Positions 61,358 through 64,000 of a stretch of 64,000 nucleotides of DNA are shown in pieces. Where the stretch lies: contig CALUPK010000002.1 of NCBI GenBank assembly GCA_944322575.1, positions 78,779 to 142,778 on the forward strand, read 5' to 3'. The translations under genes were made by a program, and so were the position numbers. The notes beneath the pieces are model-generated. The model worked only from the letters and a program-made list of their open reading frames with translations, was not told the DNA's origin and did not search any database. The DNA is from an uncultured Bacteroidales bacterium (lineage in GTDB: Bacteria > Bacteroidota > Bacteroidia > Bacteroidales > UBA932). The number at the start of each line of letters is the position of its first letter. Within the stretch, counting starts at the first letter, position 1.

Positions 61358-63391
61358 TCAGCTGAGGGCCTGGCCGGAGTCGTCGTATTTCTCGGGGTAG
61401 AGGAGGATGAGGCTGCAGGAGGTGAACTCGCGGCCGAGGAGGCGGGGCAGCTTCTCAAAGGAACTGTCGTGGGAGATGGAGCCGGGACGGGAGCTGACTA
61501 CGGCCAGGAGGCTGTCGTCGTCGAGTTCGGAGGCGAGGGAGGTCAGGTCGCTGTAGTCCTCCATGGGAACGTAGAGGGCTTCGAGGCGGTGGCTGTTCTC
61601 CTCGAGGAGTTTCTGCAGTATGACAATGGTCTCCTGGGGGGCGTGGAAATGCAGGGGGCGCTCTAAGGAGGTGCTCAGGCGGCATAGGTGCTCCACCCAG
61701 CGGCTGAATCCAGCTTCGTACTCGGCTTTGGGCGGGACTGCCACCACTATCTGGCTCAGGGTGTTGATGGGGACCATGAGGCGGGAGAGGAGGACTTCGC
61801 AGGAGAGGCTCTTGAGGAGGTTGACAGCTAAGTTGCCGAGAATCGGGCTGTCGGCGTCCCTTCTCAGGCCGATGAGGAGGCTGGTAATCTCCTGTTCCTT
61901 GACGGTATGGATGATGCCCGAGGCGATGTTGAGGTCGTAGCGGCTGAGTTTCTTCAGGTCCACGTGGGCGGAGGCGGCAATCTTGGCGGCGTTGTCGAGG
62001 TTGCGGGAGGCGGTGCTCACGGCCTTGGAGTTGTCGGTGTCGTAGAGGATGCTCAGGGCGTAGAGGTTGTCGTTGAGCATGGGGTCGCGCACGGCCATCG
62101 AAAGGCAGACTAAGTCCTTGACGGTGTCGGGGTTGGCCAGCGGAATGAGAATCTTCTCTGGCCGGCTGTCGGGGTCGCGGTCGATGACGGGCTCCTCCAT
62201 TGCTATCTTGCGGGCGGTGCGGTCGGTGGTCAGGGAACTGACGATGCAGGTGAATAGAATCAGGAGAATGGTGCCGTTGAGGATGTCCTCGTTCAGGAGG
62301 CGGCTCCCGTCGGGGAGGATGATCTCGTAGCCGATGAGGGCTGCGGCGAGGGTGGCGGCTGCCTGGGAGGTGGTGAGGCCGAACATCAGGCGGCGCTCGG
62401 TGGCGGCCATGCGGAAGACCTTCTGGGTCAGGAGGCTGGCAATCCATTTGCCGGTCAGGGCGGTGGCGGTCATGACCAGTGCTACCTTGATCGCGCCCCA
62501 GTGGCCGAATATCACGTTGAGGTTGATGAGCATGCCCACTCCGATGAGGAAGAATGGGATGAAGAGGGCGTTGCCCACGAACTCGAGATGGCTCTTGAGG
62601 GGGGAAATGGACGGAATCAGGCGGTTGAGCAGGATGCCGGTGAGGAAGGCTCCGAGGATGCCCTCTAATCCGGCCACTTCCATCAGCCCGGCTGCTGCGA
62701 ATAGCAGTACCATCACGAATATGAACTGCATGACGGTGTCGTCGTACTTGCGGAAGAACCATCGCGCTATTCTCGGGAAGGAGTAGATGATGACGGCACC
62801 TATCATTATCACCTTGAATGCCATCACTATCCAGAACGACTCACCTGTGCCGCCCTCGAATATGCCGCTCATGACGGCCAGCACCAGCAGGGTCATGGTG
62901 TCGGTGACTGCTGTGGCTCCTACGGCTATGCTCACGCTCCTCTCGCGGGAGACTCCGAGGCGGAGGACTATCGGGTAGGAAATCAGGGTGTAGGAGGCGT
63001 ACATGCTGGCCAGCAGGATGGAGGTGGCGAGGCTGTACTTGAGCAGGGAAGTGTTGACTATGAGCCCGAGTATGATCGGTATGGAGAATGTGAGCAGGCC
63101 CAGGACGGCGGCCTTCCTGCGGTTGTGCTTGAAGTCCTCCATGTTGATGTCCAGGCCGGCCAGGAGCATGATGTAGTACAGGCCGACGTTGCCGAAAAGC
63201 TCAAAGCTGCTGTCGCGGGCCAGCAGGTTGAGTCCGTGCTCGCCGATGAGCACGCCGGCCAGAATCATCCCGATGATGTTCGGTATCCGCAGCCGGTTGA
63301 ACAGCAGCGGGGCGAACAGGATGATCAGCAGTACGATCAGGAATATCCACGTGGGATCGGTTATGGGCAGGCTCAGTTCACTCCAGTTCAT
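61358..63391 (-). CDS. CPA2-family Na+(K+)/H+ antiporter with C-terminal USP-like region
   Basis: This is a 677-residue protein. The first about 395 residues form a KefB/NhaP-like exchanger with about twelve helices (LRIPNIIGMILAGVLIGEHG at the start, LEGILGAFLTGILLNRL in the middle, LTTSQAAATLAAALIGYEI late). The remaining about 280 residues are soluble and resemble one or two universal-stress-protein-type domains (EKILIPLANPDTVKDLV, LLIGLRRDADSPILG), possibly nucleotide-sensing. No TrkA-N domain. Probably exports Na+ or K+ and adjusts internal pH. Confidence 0.92.
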   Translation of the reverse strand: MNWSELSLPITDPTWIFLIVLLIILFAPLLFNRLRIPNIIGMILAGVLIGEHGLNLLARDSSFELFGNVGLYYIMLLAGLDINMEDFKHNRRKAAVLGLLTFSIPIILGLIVNTSLLKYSLATSILLASMYASYTLISYPIVLRLGVSRERSVSIAVGATAVTDTMTLLVLAVMSGIFEGGTGESFWIVMAFKVIMIGAVIIYSFPRIARWFFRKYDDTVMQFIFVMVLLFAAAGLMEVAGLEGILGAFLTGILLNRLIPSISPLKSHLEFVGNALFIPFFLIGVGMLINLNVIFGHWGAIKVALVMTATALTGKWIASLLTQKVFRMAATERRLMFGLTTSQAAATLAAALIGYEIILPDGSRLLNEDILNGTILLILFTCIVSSLTTDRTARKIAMEEPVIDRDPDSRPEKILIPLANPDTVKDLVCLSMAVRDPMLNDNLYALSILYDTDNSKAVSTASRNLDNAAKIAASAHVDLKKLSRYDLNIASGIIHTVKEQEITSLLIGLRRDADSPILGNLAVNLLKSLSCEVLLSRLMVPINTLSQIVVAVPPKAEYEAGFSRWVEHLCRLSTSLERPLHFHAPQETIVILQKLLEENSHRLEALYVPMEDYSDLTSLASELDDDSLLAVVSSRPGSISHDSSFEKLPRLLGREFTSCSLILLYPEKYDDSGQALS

Positions 63392-63802
63392 TCTGCGAAT
63401 TTAAGAAAAAATCTTTTCCGGCGGTGCTGTGGCGGTGCGCTTTTCAGTTTCGGCTCTGGAGGGGCTGCCGTTTCCCCGCAGCTTCCCTACTCCTTCGGAA
63501 GGTGAGTAGATTTCCCGCGTTTTCGTCTCACCTTCGGAAGGTGTGCATTTGCCTGAATTGCCCTACAGCGTCTATGGCCCTGCTTTCCCTTGCCTGACCC
63601 TCATTCCACCTTCGGAAGGTGAATAGATTCCCCGCGTTTTCGTATCACCTTCGGAAGGTGTGCATTTGCCTGAATTGCCCTACAGCGTCTGTGACCCTGC
63701 TTTCCCTTGCCTGACCCTCATTCCACCTTCGGAAGGTGAGTAGATTCCCCGCATTTTCATCCCACCTTCCGAAGGTGGGCGGAAGAAGTGAGCTATTTCA
63801 CA
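63392..63802. other. Gene-free gap holding a paired-palindrome array
   Basis: This 411-bp gap lies between the AmpG-like gene and the antiporter gene, both on the minus strand. Bases 63490-63779 are a 117-bp-period tandem repeat carrying six palindromes. Nearest the antiporter start is a possible -7 box, CGAATTTA at 63396-63403 (TAAATTCG on the minus strand, 7 of 8). Nothing else recognised. Confidence 0.75.
63490..63779 (-). repeat. Paired-palindrome array (family 1, locus 2)
   Basis: Six copies of the 15-bp palindrome start at 63490, 63529, 63607, 63646, 63724 and 63763, with spacing 39, 78, 39, 78, 39. They are embedded in a 117-bp tandem repeat (about 2.5 units; GTGTGCATTTGCC at 63541 and 63658). 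Each pair encloses 24 bases with core GAAAACG..GGAAAT read on the minus strand, the strand on which the flanking genes are transcribed. The last palindrome has C as its central base and is extended to CCCACCTTCCGAAGGTGGG. Confidence 0.9.
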
Positions 63803-64000
63803 TTACTGTTTACCATTGTGCTTGAGGCCGAAGGAAGGGTCGACCTTGATGAGTGCGGTGACTGCGAGGGTGACGAGGCAGCAGCCCATTATCCACCAGA
63901 AGAAGCCGACGTAGCCCATCCACTCCTGCAGGGCACCCGCGAACATTCCCGGTATCATCATGCCGAGGGCCATGAATGCGGTGCAGATGGCGTAATGGGA
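63803..64000 (-). CDS. ampG: AmpG-like muropeptide MFS permease (C-terminal 65 residues only)
   Basis: This is an open frame running off the right edge of the window, ending at a TAA (63803-63805). The translated end has SHYAICTAFMALGMMIPGM, two hydrophobic helices and a final short tail FGLKHNGKQ, matching the end of Bacteroidota AmpG/MFS permeases that import anhydromuropeptides or MurNAc-containing fragments. Its position two genes from NamZ supports the call. Only the last two helices are visible, so another MFS subfamily cannot be excluded. Confidence 0.7.
   Translation of the reverse strand, partial: SHYAICTAFMALGMMIPGMFAGALQEWMGYVGFFWWIMGCCLVTLAVTALIKVDPSFGLKHNGKQ

Noticed and set aside
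61455-62762. Minus-strand open frame of about 435 codons inside the antiporter gene
   Set aside because: Arg/His/Pro-rich frame-shifted shadow of the antiporter coding sequence.

Overview
The window is a chromosomal segment of a Bacteroidota bacterium, most likely Bacteroidales. Evidence: a SusC/SusD starch locus, a REC/PEP-synthase-type protein beside cydAB, the purH-mreBCD-mrdA-rodA gene order, full-length GcvP, LytS/LytTR-type two-component proteins, many short-signal lipoproteins, and promoters with the Bacteroidota TAnnTTTG -7 box instead of a sigma70 -10 box. Base composition is fairly GC-rich, so a GC-rich Bacteroidales family (Rikenellaceae-like or similar) fits better than Bacteroides itself. 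I cannot name the genus. No tRNA, rRNA, CRISPR array, insertion sequence or prophage is visible.

Layout: (1) 3-5228 (+) holds the 3' part of cydA, cydB and a large receiver/ATP-grasp protein. (2) 5229-5694 is a gene-free convergent region with a long perfect inverted repeat, a 105-bp-period hairpin repeat and a terminator. (3) 5695-9494 (-) holds a lipoprotein and an ABCG-type ATPase/permease fusion. (4) 9593-12415 (-) is gcvP. (5) 12493-19745 (-) is purH-mreB-mreC-mreD-mrdA-rodA, the cell-elongation machinery. (6) ispD (+) is followed by a tightly coupled minus-strand set, mrcA-ddl-prmC-binding protein-SpoIIE phosphatase-STAS (28441 down to 20532). It joins wall synthesis to a probable partner-switching signalling module. 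(7) topA and an Lrp-type regulator (+). (8) 40521 down to 31321 (-): malQ, an SDF-family symporter, two related lipoproteins, radA and a serine hydrolase, nearly all coupled by ATGA overlaps. (9) A LytS-type kinase with a small membrane protein (+) faces a convergent LytTR regulator (-). (10) 42936-58840 (+) is a starch-utilisation locus: sugar MFS transporter, SusC, SusD, SusE, SusG-like amylase, an unknown lipoprotein, GH97 SusB, a second GH13 lipoprotein and SusA. (11) 64000 down to 58924 (-): AmpG-like permease (3' end), CPA2 antiporter, NamZ and a lipoprotein, probably peptidoglycan-fragment recycling.

How the starch genes fit together: SusD, SusE and the SusG-like amylase should bind and cut starch at the cell surface, and SusC imports the oligosaccharides. 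SusA, SusB and the second GH13 enzyme degrade them further, the MFS protein takes up maltose or similar sugars, and MalQ on the divergent side handles them in the cytoplasm. The classic SusR regulator is not in the window. The adjacent LytS/LytTR pair is a candidate replacement, but only by position.

The most unusual content is non-coding. Two families of multi-hairpin intergenic arrays each occur at two distant loci. One consists of paired 15-bp palindromes locked to a 39-bp register. The other is a hairpin unit with an exact 105-bp period. In addition, the leucine codon TTA is used almost only when the next base is G, throughout the window.
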